Shown: positions 1 through 12,911 of the stretch, piece after piece
Position numbering within the stretch: the stretch's first letter is position 1
Layout: each line of letters begins with the position of its first letter
Assembly (NCBI GenBank): GCA_029298735.1
Contig: JANSLP010000118.1
Location: forward strand, 24,067 to 88,066
Length of the DNA: 64,000 nucleotides
Source: Ophiostoma sp. CBS 140.51
Lineage: Eukaryota; Ascomycota; Sordariomycetes; Ophiostomatales; Ophiostomataceae
Reading direction: 5' to 3'
Position numbers and translations under genes: made by a program
The notes under the pieces: generated by a model
Told to the model about the DNA's origin: nothing
The model's database searches: none
What the model saw: the letters and a program-made list of their open reading frames with translations, nothing else

Positions 1-3000
1 CGACTTGGTGCCCGTCAGCCCCTAGAAAATTGGAAAACTACTTTTTTCTTGTTTTCTCCTTCTAAATTCTCTTAATTCTTCCGCCCTCCCGTTTAATGCT
101 CCTTCCGATCGCCATCGACCAAGCCCACTTGGGGGCATTTTGGGGGCATTTTAGGGAAGGAGAGACTGAGAAGCTGAAGCGCTCGGGCGAGTCTAGTAAA
201 ACCCACCGCGCGACGGGCCAGAGCTCAGTCTGAGCATCGCTATTCCACCTGCCTGTTAGTAGTTACCTATTTTGCACTATTACATGAAGCTGAGAAACCG
301 GCTGTCGCGAGGAGGTCATCAGAGCGAGTCGAGCTCTGTCAAATTACTAGTCGAATCGGCCGAGGTTCAGCTTTGACACTGGACGGCGTGACCGAGCGAT
401 GACCGGTCCGCGCCTTTGCGCAACGTTGTTATTGACGCGAACAGTAACGAGACTGAAAAGGTTATTCGGTAATACGAGCCTACATTTTATGTATCTTACG
501 GTTATGTATGTACGGAGTACCACGAAAAGTCTTCACGATGATCGCGCCTTCCTAAAGTGTCGTCAATATTGAACTCACCGTGGAGAGAATTGGGAAAGAG
601 GCACACAAAATCATGCATGCAAGGGTCAGGGAGCGTTCGCTCCTTCCCTGTTCCTGACCACTTTGTGTCCCTGGAATTTTGTCTGGTTCTGGTTCTTGTT
701 CCTGACCCTCGTTCGCTCTTTCTTTGGGAGGCATTTCTCATTTATCCCACTTTGCAAAGGCACATGCATTGAATGTTTTTGGCAGACTAGATCATAAATT
801 CCATTACAGCATCGTATTGATCTTCGTTTTTCTTGAAGTGTCTTGTCTTGCATATCGTTCTTTTGTCTCGTCCCTTCTTTTTGAATTCAAAGAGACTGAA
901 GAAAAAGAGAAAAAAGGCCTTGGCGGGCCCTGTCACAGCCAGTGCCAGGGGAAAGAGCCCCACAAATCATCTAGCGCAGATCGGGCAGACCAAAACACCC
1001 TTCTCCTTCTCAGTCCAAGTCTTTTTTGTGTTTTTGTGCAGGACAAAAAAAGGGGAAAGAGCGACCACCAACAGACACAGCAGCAGCAGACCAAACAGCG
1101 GCAGGGATGCTGCCCCTGAACACGGGTACCTGGGCCTTGCGATGGACCAACAAGAGGGAAAGAACAAAAAACCCTGGGATGGATGCAACATCAAAAGTTG
1201 AAGCGAAGGTGTGCGTGTCCGATGTTCATGCTGCAACCCTCGCCCGGGTCAGAGGCAAGCACGAAAAGAAAGTGGCAAAAGGGACTGTCATAAAATAACC
1301 CTTGGACGTGTTGTCAAACAAAACAAAAAGGCGAGAACAGACCAACAGGAAGCGAGGGATAGACAGTCATTGCGCACAGCACGCACAGCAAACCTTGCAC
1401 GGAGCGTTCCGTAACGGACTGTTGTAATAAGGGGGTAAGAAGCATACGAAAAAGAAAAGAAAAACCTACGAAACACAAAATACGGCGACGGCGACGACGG
1501 GAGCCACGGGAGGGACGGGAGGGAAAGACGAGGGGGACCTTGCACAAGGGATGCTGTTGTACTTTCATATCTGGAGCGTGGTATTGCGATATTACGAATA
1601 TGAATAACAAGAGACGATGGTTCTCTCAGAGCTCATAGAGAAGGAGGAGGACCCCCCACCTTGCCGCGGCACATTCACCGGGGCCATGCCGAAGAGGGAC
1701 ATGTACGACCGACGGGCGATGGCAGGCCAGGCCCCAAAACCCAAGGCCAAGCTATCAAAAAGGCAGTTTCTGACAGGACGGCAGAGGACGACAGAAAGAA
1801 AACAGCTAATGCAATGGTACCAGCGATACATACCGGCGAGAAGGGGATTGAATGCCGTCTTTGATACCGTTCTTGGTGGATGCCGAGCCGAGCGCGAGAT
1901 ATCAACGTTTCGTCATGATAAAAAAAATAAAAAGGGTCAGAGACACTTTAACAAAACCCTTTGTGGCACATTCCAGTCGAGAGGCAAAACTGGAGTCAAC
2001 CTGAAGTTCGATTAGGACAGGTGACGCAGGCAAGGGAGACGAAACGCCACAGCATGCCAGTGAGCGAAGCCAGTGTAGGAGATTGAGGATGCATTCATCA
2101 TCCAGCATCTAGTATCTGCGCAAGTTGCGTTGTGGCCGCCGTTGAGAAACCCGAAAACCGTTTCACTTATTTTTCTCACTCTTCTTTTCTTTCTTTTTCT
2201 CTCCTCCTCTTCCTTGTAAATGCAGCCAGCGTCGGACGGGGTGCATAATGCGGAAGCTGTATTTAATGCAGAAATGAAAGAGCAACGGTCTTTTTATGTG
2301 GCTATCAGACCTTGTTTCACTGAATTTTTCCAGCCATCTCGTTTCTTTTTTCTTCTGCGGTCCTTCTCCCGCATATCGTTGATCTTTTCTTGCTTCTTTT
2401 CTTGCTTCTCCTTGTTATTTCCTTCCGAGCCTCCCCATCTTCACCGCCGATCCAGGGAGAGAAACAATGGAGTTTTCTTTTTTGTGGCGGATTTTGACGG
2501 GGTAGCATTGACAGGTCCGAAAAAGTGAGTGATATTCGAAGAAAGGAACTGAGAAGGCAAGAGAGACAAAAAGATGGAGTAAAAAGAAGAGGAGAAGGAG
2601 AATCCCTAAAAGCAAGCCAAGACGGTTGCAAAACGGCTAACGCAAGGGAAAAAGAAGGGGCACGATGCAGACGAAGCAGACAATAAGCAGCAGACAACAG
2701 AAAAATGCAAGACATCCAAATAGAAGAACGCTGAAAACATTCCCCAGTTAGCAGTGGAGGGGCCGCTAGAAGCACATACTGTCAAATCCAAGACAAATAA
2801 AACGGGCGAATGCTACTCTGCAACGGGGGCTGGCTGTGGGCATTGGTATTGGCGTTGCGGACGATGCACGTCGGACAACGGACAATGAACAACAGACAAC
2901 GGGCAGCTCGCAGCGGCCAAGAAAAAAGTGAACAAGAAGATGGAGGGCATAACAGACAAGACGATATGCAAATCTCCCTTGATGCACGAGAGAGGAGACG

Positions 3001-5400
3001 AGAAGGCCGCCGGTGGACACTGGAGGGGAATCAATGAGGGGAAAAGGGAAGGGAAAAGAAAAGAAAGTGGAAAGCTTCTCAATCTCAAGCACGACACTGG
3101 AAAAAAGCAAAGAAAAAGAAAAGAAACGGCAGCGAAACACACGACGAGACAATCACTGTGAGAGAGCGATCAATGATTTACAGTCAGAGCACTACAGAAA
3201 CACACCAAAGCCCATCAGAACCGGAGGATAGCCAAAACGGGACAAGGCAGGTTCCTCACAAGGCCCGCTAGGAAGGAAATCTGCCACGGAGCCCGCCCAT
3301 GAGAGTGAGCGATAGGGAGCGAACGATGACAAGATATGGAGTCCGGAGTATCACTGGGCGGCTGGACTGGAAGAGACCAAGAGACCAAAGATCCTCGGAC
3401 AAAAAGGAGAAACGAAAGGACGCAAACACCGCAAACAGGATATTGACACAAAATGCAACACGATGTACGAAAACGCGCTGGGGGGCAGTTGATGTTATGC
3501 AGGTATCGGGGAAAAGGAGGCGGCAATGAGTGCAAGCGAGAGGTAAAAAAGACGAAAAATACGAGCCAAGAGGAGGAGACGTCAAGGAAGACGAAAAAGG
3601 AGAGCAGTTATAGTAAAAAGAGCGACACGATGACCAGAATAGGGGTCAATAAAACGTAATCGAGAGGCAAAAATTCAGAAAAAGTGCAGAAAGACTGCAT
3701 GCAAAGTATGGGGTGTTCAGGGTGTTGGAGACTGCTGAGGGTGTCGACAGTTGTTTGACGGCGTCAATATCGCTCTGTTTGTTGGCAGAAGACAGGCACA
3801 AGAGAGGCAGAGAGAGGATTTGAGGGTGTGCTGGGAGCTCCACTTGGGCGGGTCTGCCATGTGCAGTTCTGTTGGCATCGATGCGAAGGTCTCGGCAGCG
3901 ATAGGGGCTCTTTCTCTTTTCCCTCTCTCTTTCATGCCTTGACCACTTGGAAACGACAAGACGTCGTGGGAGACGAGGGTGCAGATTGAATGTGCAGACA
4001 GGTGCAGAGAAGGAACGAGGGAAACATGCAAGGGGCGCATTCCACGGAAGCCAGCCGACGCCAATTGACAAGCCCAATGCAACTCTGGAAAGCACACAGG
4101 AAGGACGCTGGACAGAGAGGTGGAAAGGTCGCCAGGCTGCACCTTCCCTGCACTGCACGGATACGGGGAAGAGAATCCAGTGAAATCCGCACGACGCGCC
4201 GGGTTTGGAGAACAGGAAGGGACGAACGAGAGAAGAGGGACGTGGCTCTGGGAAGGAACAAACCAGGCTTTGCTGCATGCAGAGCAGGCGCCAAGAACAA
4301 AGGTGTGCCTGTGTGTTGGCAAGGTCAAAATCGAAAAGGTCAAGGCGCAAATGTGGAGGAAGGTGCATCCAGAGAAAAAGAGGGAAAGTGCAATGGAGAA
4401 CAACATCGACAGCTCCCACAAAAAACACAGACCGTCTTTTTCTCTTCCTCGGTGTGTGCACCGCGAACAGTGTTCCTTTTCTGGTCAATGCTCCTTCTGT
4501 TGCAGTGCAAGTTGAGTCGGTGTCCATCGCTCCCTATCTCTCTGTCCCCATCGGTTCGTCACCTTGTCACCTTGAGAGTGAGAGACTTCATGCTCCATAG
4601 GCTCAGAGGAACGCTAGCATTGAACATGGAGACACGAAAATGCTAAGATACAAAAAGCACCGCCAAAAAGCTAGACAATCGGGCCCACTTGACCCCAAAG
4701 AAGCACTTCTGTTTGGGGCTCCGTGCATAAGGAAGAGGAACGGCCCCTGTCAGAAGGAGGAGGAACCCGACGAGCATGGAGAGAGACGCAAAATAGCAAG
4801 GGAAAAGGCAGGGAAAGCAGTGAACAGACAAGGGAAGACAGGCTCGACAGGCACCTGGGCACCACAAATAATTTTAAACAAGCGAGAACCCACGAAACCC
4901 AGCAGAACGAAACTCAAAAGACCCAAGAAATCAGACGGACCCAAGGAAAGGATCCGACGACGGCAACACGCCGAGCACAGTCTTTTCCACGGAACGATGC
5001 TGTCTCTGGCAACATTGTTCGACGGGACGAGAAGTCAAGCATGGGAGGAACACACCATCCGACGGTGAAGCGAAAGGAGCCACGGCGTCTTACCCAATGA
5101 GGAGGCAAGATGAGGTTCGATGACAGCCACAATGGAGCCTTCACAAGAGCCATTGACGCCTGAGCGAAGTGAGAGAAACTAACCACAGGAAGAAGCTGAA
5201 CATAGAATCGACGATCACTCGTCTGGTTACTGTGTACAAATCGATGTCAAATGTTCTGTGGGAGACTGAACGACAGCCACGACACTAGCGTTTGGTTTGG
5301 GCGCGCGTCGAGGCCCGCCAAAGGCGCAAAAGAAGACCCTAATGAGGAAACTAACGAAAGGCAAAACGGGGACTGGGCCCACGGGAAGCAGCGGGAAAGG
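1..5400. other. Intergenic, no supportable gene; purine-rich on + strand
   Basis: I find no conserved protein here. The longest open frame (minus strand, about 3646-4527) has Ser/Leu/Pro/Cys-rich composition with no domain, and another long frame overlaps it in a different phase, as expected from a CT-rich strand without stops. From about 1.6 to 5.4 kb the plus strand is strikingly purine-rich, so the minus strand is CT-rich, like promoters and 5' leaders of filamentous fungi. By inference this could be the upstream region or long leader of a minus-strand gene lying left of the window. Confidence 0.6.
129..150. repeat. Perfect 11-bp tandem duplication
   Basis: The unit TTGGGGGCATT occurs twice head to tail with no mismatch. 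Two copies only, in non-coding sequence; no function is evident. Confidence 0.8.
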
Positions 5401-8400
5401 GGAAGGGTAGCTTAAGATTCAAAATAGTTTCGGCGGAGGCCAAGCGGTCCAAGCTGGAGAAAAGAAGGAACTGTCGACGCCCGAGAAGGGTGTTTGTTGA
5501 TCATTCATGAAGCCCTCGCCCGTTTTACCGTGCTGACGGAGAATGAGTTTATGAGAGAGTTGTTTTGATATGTCCTGCTCGTTCGGAGTCGGATCAACCG
5601 GACAGGCGACGACAGGGTCAGAGGCCATTAAATGGCCATTGCTTTTTCGTTCTGAGCACTATTTGTTTTGTTTCTCGAACACAGGCGCACGACAACAAGA
5701 ACGTTGCATCGTCTACCCCGTATTTACGGCCGACGGCCGTGGACGGACTCTCTCTTTAAAGAAATATTATATGGATCATCACTCTCCACCCGAGAGCATG
5801 GACACAGGTGAGATGGACGATCGTCAGCTGAGAAGAGAAGAGACGACGACGGACGACAACACACAAAAGACGGAGTGCCGTCCTCACGATCGGAAAGGCG
5901 GAGCAAGATTCAAGATGTAAAATACGGAGTTTCTCATTGACGTTCTGACAGCGGAAACCATCTTCCGTCTTACAGTATCATTGTGGCCTTTGATATCATC
6001 AGACTTTAATGCCAAGAATGGTGTAAGAGCAATAACAGCACGTGAAAATAAATGAATAAGATCCAGTAAACCCCTTTGATAAAACGGCAGCCACAAAATC
6101 AAAACCCTGGTACTGGATGGAGCAACACGACAAGAAAAAAACCAAATGAGATGATACCAACACGGAGACTTAACAGAGGACAGCAGGATGAGCGGAATAA
6201 ATGCGCTGAGTACTAAAGACGAGTGATTACGAAATAGGACAACAACCACCGTGGAAGACACGGCACAGCAACCTGGTCGTCGGGCCATGCAGAGCCGTCA
6301 CTCCGGGATGAAGAGAAAGACGGAGCGCATGTCGTTGATGGCCTGATTTACGACGAACTCAAACTACCGTCGAAGGAATTACATGTCCGGTACTTTCCTC
6401 GATGTTGGTCCGTGATGATGCACAGCACGGAGCGCCACAATGCACGTTCTGGCAATATTTGCTGCACGCCATAACGGGACGTTATCTCTTTTAATTTTTG
6501 ATTTTGTTTCTTCTTCCGTGCGTGATCGTGCGCCGCTCTTCTCAGAGCCAGACCGCCTCTCTGGGATTTATACTCGGCCCAGGTTTTCTGTTGTCAGTTC
6601 AGTCCCCTTTTCTTGGGAGATTGGGCCCAAGAGCTCGACAGCCCGTCTTCTCCTGTGCCGTGTCTTGACCCTGGTCGTTCCCCATCTTCTGTGCCGTGTC
6701 TTGTAAGTCCGTTTCTTTTTGTCCTGCCCATGTGGCAGCCCGCGCGCCAATGCAGATTGTAATACGTCGTAAGTTTGCTGCAAAGCAAATCCTACAAGAG
6801 GGGAGAAGACAACTGCTTTCTCGGGTTCACAACACACAGGCACAGCTTTGGTGGCCAGTGCCGTGGTCTTGGGTGTGGTTGCCATGTGCGCAGAGCGTGT
6901 GCCGTGCGTCGTCAGCTCCACCGAAGACCACCAACGATATTCGGGGTTGTCGATATCTTGCGATGAACTTGCCTCTTTTGATTTTTATTTTGTCCCTTTG
7001 CCTGACGCCAACCTCCTTTCTTTCCTAGCTCACTTGGCCTGGGATAGCTTCCATCTTTCTCCCTTTTTCAACCTCCTCTTGTCAAAGCTCCTGAAATCTT
7101 CCCGGGTTTGGCGTTGGCGTTGGTCCCGCGCACGTTCCCCTCTTTCTTCGCAACGCTTTCTCCATTTTGACATTTTTGTCATTCTCTTCGTCTGTCGGCT
7201 CGCATCTGCCCAATGTTTATTCCCATCGCTTGCCCTTGTCACTGTTCTTGCTCTTTCTTTTTCCAGGGTAGGCTCCCACATGACCTCGAAAGACTGGCTG
7301 CTTCGAGCAGCCTTGCCTGAATCGAGGTTAGTGAAGGCAAAGGATATTGTTGTTAGCGCCCATCACCAAGGCCCTGGAATATCAAGCAGGACCAACAACA
7401 CGATGAAGCCAACAGTGCCTTGCAGCAGGCTGTTGGATGAAAATGCTCATAATTAGCCTTCTTACTTCACAGTTCTTGGAGAGCCTTGCCCCCCTGCCTG
7501 CTTCGCCTGCATCCCATTGTTTTTGGATGATCGACAGTCAAGGGGGGAAACGAACTCGTTTAAAATAAGTTTGCCTTGTTGGTTCGTCAGGCCTGTTGGT
7601 TTTTTCTCGATGCAGTTGGTTTCATGACAAGATTGTGTATTTCCCCTCTTTCTCCTCACTTGATGTGCGTGTTTTTCTAGCCGTTGCTATTGTTGTTGTT
7701 GACTCTCCTATGTATTTTGATGGCAAGTAGCTTGGCAGGTTCTTCCATATTTTGTCGTATTTACGTTTTCGAGAAAGAAGAACATCGGTGTTTGTTGGTT
7801 TGCCATGTCCTACGCACTCCCATGTTGACAAAATCTTGTCGAGTCTGTTGGTTCTATCTTTGACTTTACTTTTTCCGCATGGTCGGCTCCTGTCGCTGAT
7901 CACTGCCCTTTTACTCCACGAATTTTACTCCTCACGATGATTCAACAAGTCCCGTGTGAGCAAATTTGGTGAGAAAGTAAACAAGGCTATTCTAAATTCT
8001 GTTACTGCTTACGAACTTTTGAACTTGTTGTCGTGCTATCCTTCCCGGCAGCCACGGGACGGGAGAACCGGTCTTTGGTAGCCAAAAAAGCTTGGCAGAT
8101 CCCAGGCTATGGAAAGGGGCCGACAAGGTGCTCATACAGTGATATTTTAAGACGACAAAAATATTGGCAAAGTACACTTGATGAGGGAGCAAGAAAGAAC
8201 TACGCATCCTACATCATTCAACCAAGCTTTCATGATCGTATCCAAGTAGAGAAGGCATGTCAAACCAACTGGAAGTTGCCCCAACAGATTGGATGCACAG
8301 AGGTATGTGTATTCGTATTGTTTATGATTGCCTATTGAGACTGCTATTTATCAGTGCATCAGCAATCGCAGAGGAATATAGCAACGACTGTAAAGATTGT

Positions 8401-9634
8401 GCTAGTCATATTTGAAAAGTGAAGAAGCTTGTGAAAAGGGTAAATAGTGACAGACTTGCGAGATAGGCCCGATGTTTAGCGCCCGCCACAAAAGATACCG
8501 GACATATTGAAAGATATGCCCAGGGCCGATTGTTCTCAGTCTCCTTCCCATCTTCTTTGTGTGCCGTATGCCCGTTATCCGTCACAATCCAGATTCAAGA
8601 CTCCGCTCCCAATCTGAGCATACGCCCAGAAAAAGAAAAGAAAGAATGGCAAATATTCTTCCACGTGGGTTATCTCTCTTCCCTATCGTATCGTGGCTTG
8701 TGAAGGACTCTTTAAATTCAAGATATGCCGATTGTTGGTGAAGGTTTAGCCCCCAGCCAGCCAGTTGGGTTTGATTTCCTGGGAACCGCTTATCGGGACC
8801 CCCTAACTAACGGCCCCTTTTTATTGCCTGTCTACCCCACGGAGCATTATTCCCCTTCTCAGGTCAGACCAATCGCGATCGCTTCCACGACCGTAATCGT
8901 TCCTACAACCGTTAAAGAAGATCGAGCTCCGTTAAATTGCCCCGGAACTCGTTGATAAGTATGATTGTCAAGATACCTGCCAAAACCTACGGCAATTTTT
9001 CCGGAGCTGGTCTATCTTCATGGCTTCCGCAATCTACTTCAGAGACGGCGTCATGCACAAGCCCTCAGACATCAGCTTAGTCGTCCGGAGCTGTCAGCAG
9101 TGTTGTGGAGAACAAACTTGGCTGTATCCATCTGTCTGGTTCCGTTGGACACTTGCTTGTAGATCCGTGGTCGATTTCAGTATGGTCTGATCATGGTCTA
9201 ACAGTAAACCGTTCTTGATATTTGACTGATACTACAAACGTCATCTTGAAAGGGGCCTACATCGTTCCTGCCTGACAGGCAATTCCCAGCAACCGCGCCC
9301 GTATGAAAATAGATGAAAAGTGTATTCGTTCGCTCCTTTTTATCTTCCTCGTGTATATGGTGGCCGGTGTATGAACAAGTCTCGACAGATGTACTGCAAG
9401 ACGCAAAGGGCAAAGGTAATAAAAGCAAGCATCAAATGTAAACATAAGGTGGGAAAACATTCAAAAGTACATTCATTAAAATCTAAGCAAATGACCGACC
9501 GCGCGACGGGGGCAGGGAATATGATAATGTAAAGATGTTAAGGTGAAGGGGGTGTAGAGCGTGAAGAGAGGGAATATAGAGATGGAAGGAGGAAGGGATA
9601 GCGGGAGGAAAAAACAAGGATAGGTCACTGCCAC
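5401..9634. other. Intergenic, no recognised gene; pyrimidine-rich on + strand from about 6.4 kb
   Basis: The strand bias flips relative to the left neighbour: from about 6.4 to 7.9 kb the plus strand is T/C-rich. Open stretches at 8.03-8.34 kb and 8.56-9.16 kb are not T/C-monotonous, and one ends on a good splice donor (GTATGT near 8305), but none matches a family I know and their third codon positions are not GC-rich like the real genes nearby. The end next to 9.6 kb is the 3' flank of CSE1. Confidence 0.55.
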
Positions 9635-12600
9635 TTATGCCAGGTAGGGAGCGAGGGCGGCCTTGGCCTCGGGTTGCAGACGCTTCTCCACGTACTGTGC
9701 AATCACGCCGTTGTGGCGCCGGTCGGCCTCCTTGAAAAAGGCGCCCACCCACTGCTGCACGTTCTCGACCTCGGGGAAGTCGTCGCGGGGACCGCGTTTG
9801 CATGTGTTGAGCGGCGTGTAGCCCACACCGAAGCCGATGTCGTCGACGTCCGCCTCGTTAATCACGTCGTCGCCGACACCGCTCGTCACCTGCGGCGGGT
9901 TCTTCAGCAGATCCAGGAGGTAGTTGCACGTCAGGCCCCAGCCCTTCTCGTAAAGGCTGGCAAAGCTCGTGCTGTCACACAGCGTCTTGGTGTACGAGAT
10001 GACACCCAGCTTGCGGTCAACGGGTCGGGCAAACTGGCCCGTTGTTGGCAACACAAAGTTGAGGTAGATAGGCTTGAACAGATCCACACCCTGTTGGACC
10101 TTTTGTGCGTGCTGCACAAAGTAGTCTGCACCCAGGCCGTTCTCAACACCCTTGGCCGACACCAGGTGGTAGAAGCGCACAAAGCGGATCTTGAACGAGT
10201 CTGTCAGGCCCTTGTCCAGCTTGGTGAAGAGCTTGCCCAGGATTGTGCTGAAGTAGGCGTCCAGGGCCGACGGCGGGATGGAGATGACCACGCTCTCGAG
10301 AATGTCGAGCGCGTTCTGCTCTGTCTTCTTGCTGGCAAACAGCCGGCCAAAGATCTCGAGGATTGGCAGAATCTGGTTCTCGGCCACAATGGCGTCCTTG
10401 ACTTTGGGCAGGATCACCGACAGGAACCGTGCGCAAGCGGGAACGTTACCTCTCGTCTCCCAGATCGTGTCGTTCAGGAGGACGGGCATCAGGGTCTTGT
10501 AGTGGTCCGGCAGAGCCAGGTTGGGGTTCGTCTCAAGCAGAGCAGAGAAGATCTGGAAAACATACGGGACGAATTCTGCGGGGGGTTAGCAAACAGTCAA
10601 ATATATACACATAAAAAAGAGGCTTGGGCTCCTGGGTACTCACCAGACACATCCTCCTTGAGGATGAACGAGAACGGCTCCCACAGCCGAGACTCCAGCT
10701 TGTCACCAATGGCGGACGAGCTGTAGCGGACGAGGGCCCCGATGGCCTCGAAGTGGTAGTAGTAGAAGCGCGGGTTGCTGGGGTTGGCCTTGATGACGTT
10801 GGTGATGTTGATGAGGTGCGTGAGGATGTCGTCCACAATCGGAACAACGCCCTCCTTGATGACGATCAACACACGCACGATACACCGCATCAAGAATTCG
10901 TTCTCCTGCAGCTTGGCTGGCGCCGTGTCCTTCTCGATCAAGCTGAACAGGTGCGACAGCAGGTCCTTGGCAAACGGCTGGATGTCCTCCCGCGAGAACA
11001 GGTGCACACCCTCGTCGTTAGTCAGGAACAGCACGCGCTCCACAGCAATGGCCGCATAGGTGTACACCACGTAGTTGGTCGACGCCAGGTTCTGGATCAG
11101 CGGCTGGAAGGCCGCCTGCCACTGCTCCTTGGTCAACTGACTACGGAAGTTGTGCAGGTACTTGATGGCGTCGACCTTGGCGATCGGTTGGGTGTCCGAC
11201 TCGCTCAGCAGGTCAGCGGCCACGTTCTTCTGGAAGAAGTCGACGACGTCAACGTACTGGTTGACCGTCTTGACACCCTGTGCTGCCGTCACCGCGCCCT
11301 TAGCGGCAATGGCCAAAAACAGGTAGATGGCGGTATCCTTGGCCTTCCAGTCGGTCTTGCCCTGCTCCAGGTAGTGGTCGATGTACCGGAAGACCACCTG
11401 TGTGACAAGCATCTCGTACTTTTCGAGCAGCTTGCGCAAGAAGTCCGTGGCAGCTCTCCGCCTTGAGTCGGTGTCGGAGCCCTCGAGGTCGCGGCGAATG
11501 AACTCGATCGGCTCGTCCTCGAACATCTCAATATCCGACTCCCGCAGTGCCACGTTGGGCAGGATCACCGCCTCGACAATGCGGCCCAGGGTCTCCTCCG
11601 AGTTGAAGTTTGCGGCGTGCCGCGCAGACGAGGCCACAGCGGTCAAGAACTGCAGTGCCTTGCTGACAAGGATGTCGTAACGCTTCTCGGGGCCTGTCGT
11701 CGATAGCACGTTCCAGACGGAGTGGATAAATGGCTCGGTGTGCGGGCCGAAATCGTCGTCGTACTTGGTCGAGTACAGCTGGAGAACCTCGCAAATGTCG
11801 GCCTTGACATTCTCCACGGCAGTGGCCTCATCGTCGTCGTCCGCCACCAGGACCGGGTTGGAGTACGAGAGGTACTTCTGCAGCAGCGCCGTGACGGGCT
11901 GCATGTTGGACTCGATGATGGGCGGTAGGTCCTGGCATGACAGGTCGTAGAAGATCTTGATGAGCAGGCTCATAGCCTCGAACCAGCCCTTGAGGGCCTC
12001 AGCGTTGTCCTTGTTGCTGTCAATCTGCTGGTCGACCACAGTGAGCATCTTCATAAACGGCTCGCCGAACCGCGACAGAACGTGGTTGATCTCGGTGAAG
12101 AGCTCGTTGGAGCGGAACAGTGGCCGCCACCGGACGAAAATGGAGTGTGCAACCTCGAGCACGCCGTTCGTCACCTTGGCGTCAGTGGCAGAGAGACGGC
12201 TGACGAGGTCGTCGATCAGCGTGTCCCACCGCTCCCAGAAATCAGAGTCTGCAATGATGCTAATGGCCTCGCCGAGCTGCGTCTGGATGCTCGCCGGTGA
12301 CGAGATCATCAGGCCCACGAGCTCCTTCTTGATCATGACAACATCCTCCGCCGGCAGCTTGTATGTACCCTCTTCGTCGACATAGTTGAGGCGGATGAAG
12401 TTCTTGAAGCAAAGGGCGGCAGCAAGTCGGGTCTTGAGCGGCAGTGGCTGCGAGGAGGTGATCTGGAGGAGGAGGAGGCAGAACTGGGGCTTCTTTTCTT
12501 CTTGCCGGAGTGCGGCTTCGGCTAGAGTAGGAAAGAAGAGGTCAGTATACGGTCAAAAGTCGTGATGATCGAAAAGTGAAGCAAAAAGTGGCAAAAAGTG

Positions 12601-12685
12601 AAGCAAAAAACAAACCTTTTCTGTGCTGCTGAGGATCGAGTGTGGAGTCCAGCAGCTGCACAATGTGGCCAATCTGGGCGCTCAT
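9635..12685 (-). CDS. CSE1: Exportin-2 / importin-alpha re-exporter CSE1
   Basis: Karyopherin-beta family exportin that, with Ran-GTP, returns importin-alpha from nucleus to cytoplasm. Exons on the minus strand are 12685-12616, 12521-10644 and 10575-9635; both introns have GT/AG ends and the joins restore the frame, giving 962 residues, the usual family length (about 960-970). The start begins MSAQIGHIVQLLDSTLDPQQ, followed across intron 1 by RKAEAALRQEE, typical of the importin-beta N-terminal domain (roughly residues 20-100). The central CSE1 HEAT repeats and the C-terminal CAS/CSE1 domain follow. An in-frame C-terminal KLGVISYTKTLCDS segment and a PYLA end are typical. Its upstream region diverges from TSC2, and a palindromic TCACGTGA box lies about 220 bp upstream of the ATG. 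No anomaly seen. Confidence 0.96.
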
Positions 12686-12903
12686 TTTGCCGGATGTGAG
12701 GAGATGTGCGGGTACAAAGGACGGTGATACAGGTCGCGATGTAGGGAGGTAATGTTGGGAGTGGTGAGAATGGAAGAGAGGCAGAAAAGTGATCTGGATC
12801 GTGTGTATTTTTTTAGGCGGCACAGAAGCTTTGCAAACAAAACAGCAGGAGCTCGACCGCCCGTTGTCAGGGTGTCAAACGGCGGGGTGCTGCAGTGGGT
12901 CTA

Positions 12904-12911
12904 TCACGTGA
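12904..12911. promoter_or_regulatory. Palindromic E-box TCACGTGA upstream of CSE1
   Basis: Perfect 8-bp palindrome containing CACGTG, about 220 bp before the CSE1 start codon. CACGTG is bound by bHLH factors (Cbf1/Pho4/SREBP type) in fungi. Binding here is inference from position and sequence only. Confidence 0.35.

Noticed and set aside
3646..4527. 293-codon open frame on the minus strand, the longest in the left desert
   Set aside because: Composition follows the CT-rich strand (Ser, Leu, Pro, Cys), a 234-codon frame overlaps it in another phase, the start is arbitrary and no domain is visible.
9674..10726. 350-codon open frame opposite CSE1
   Set aside because: Antisense shadow of the CSE1 coding sequence caused by its GC-rich third positions.
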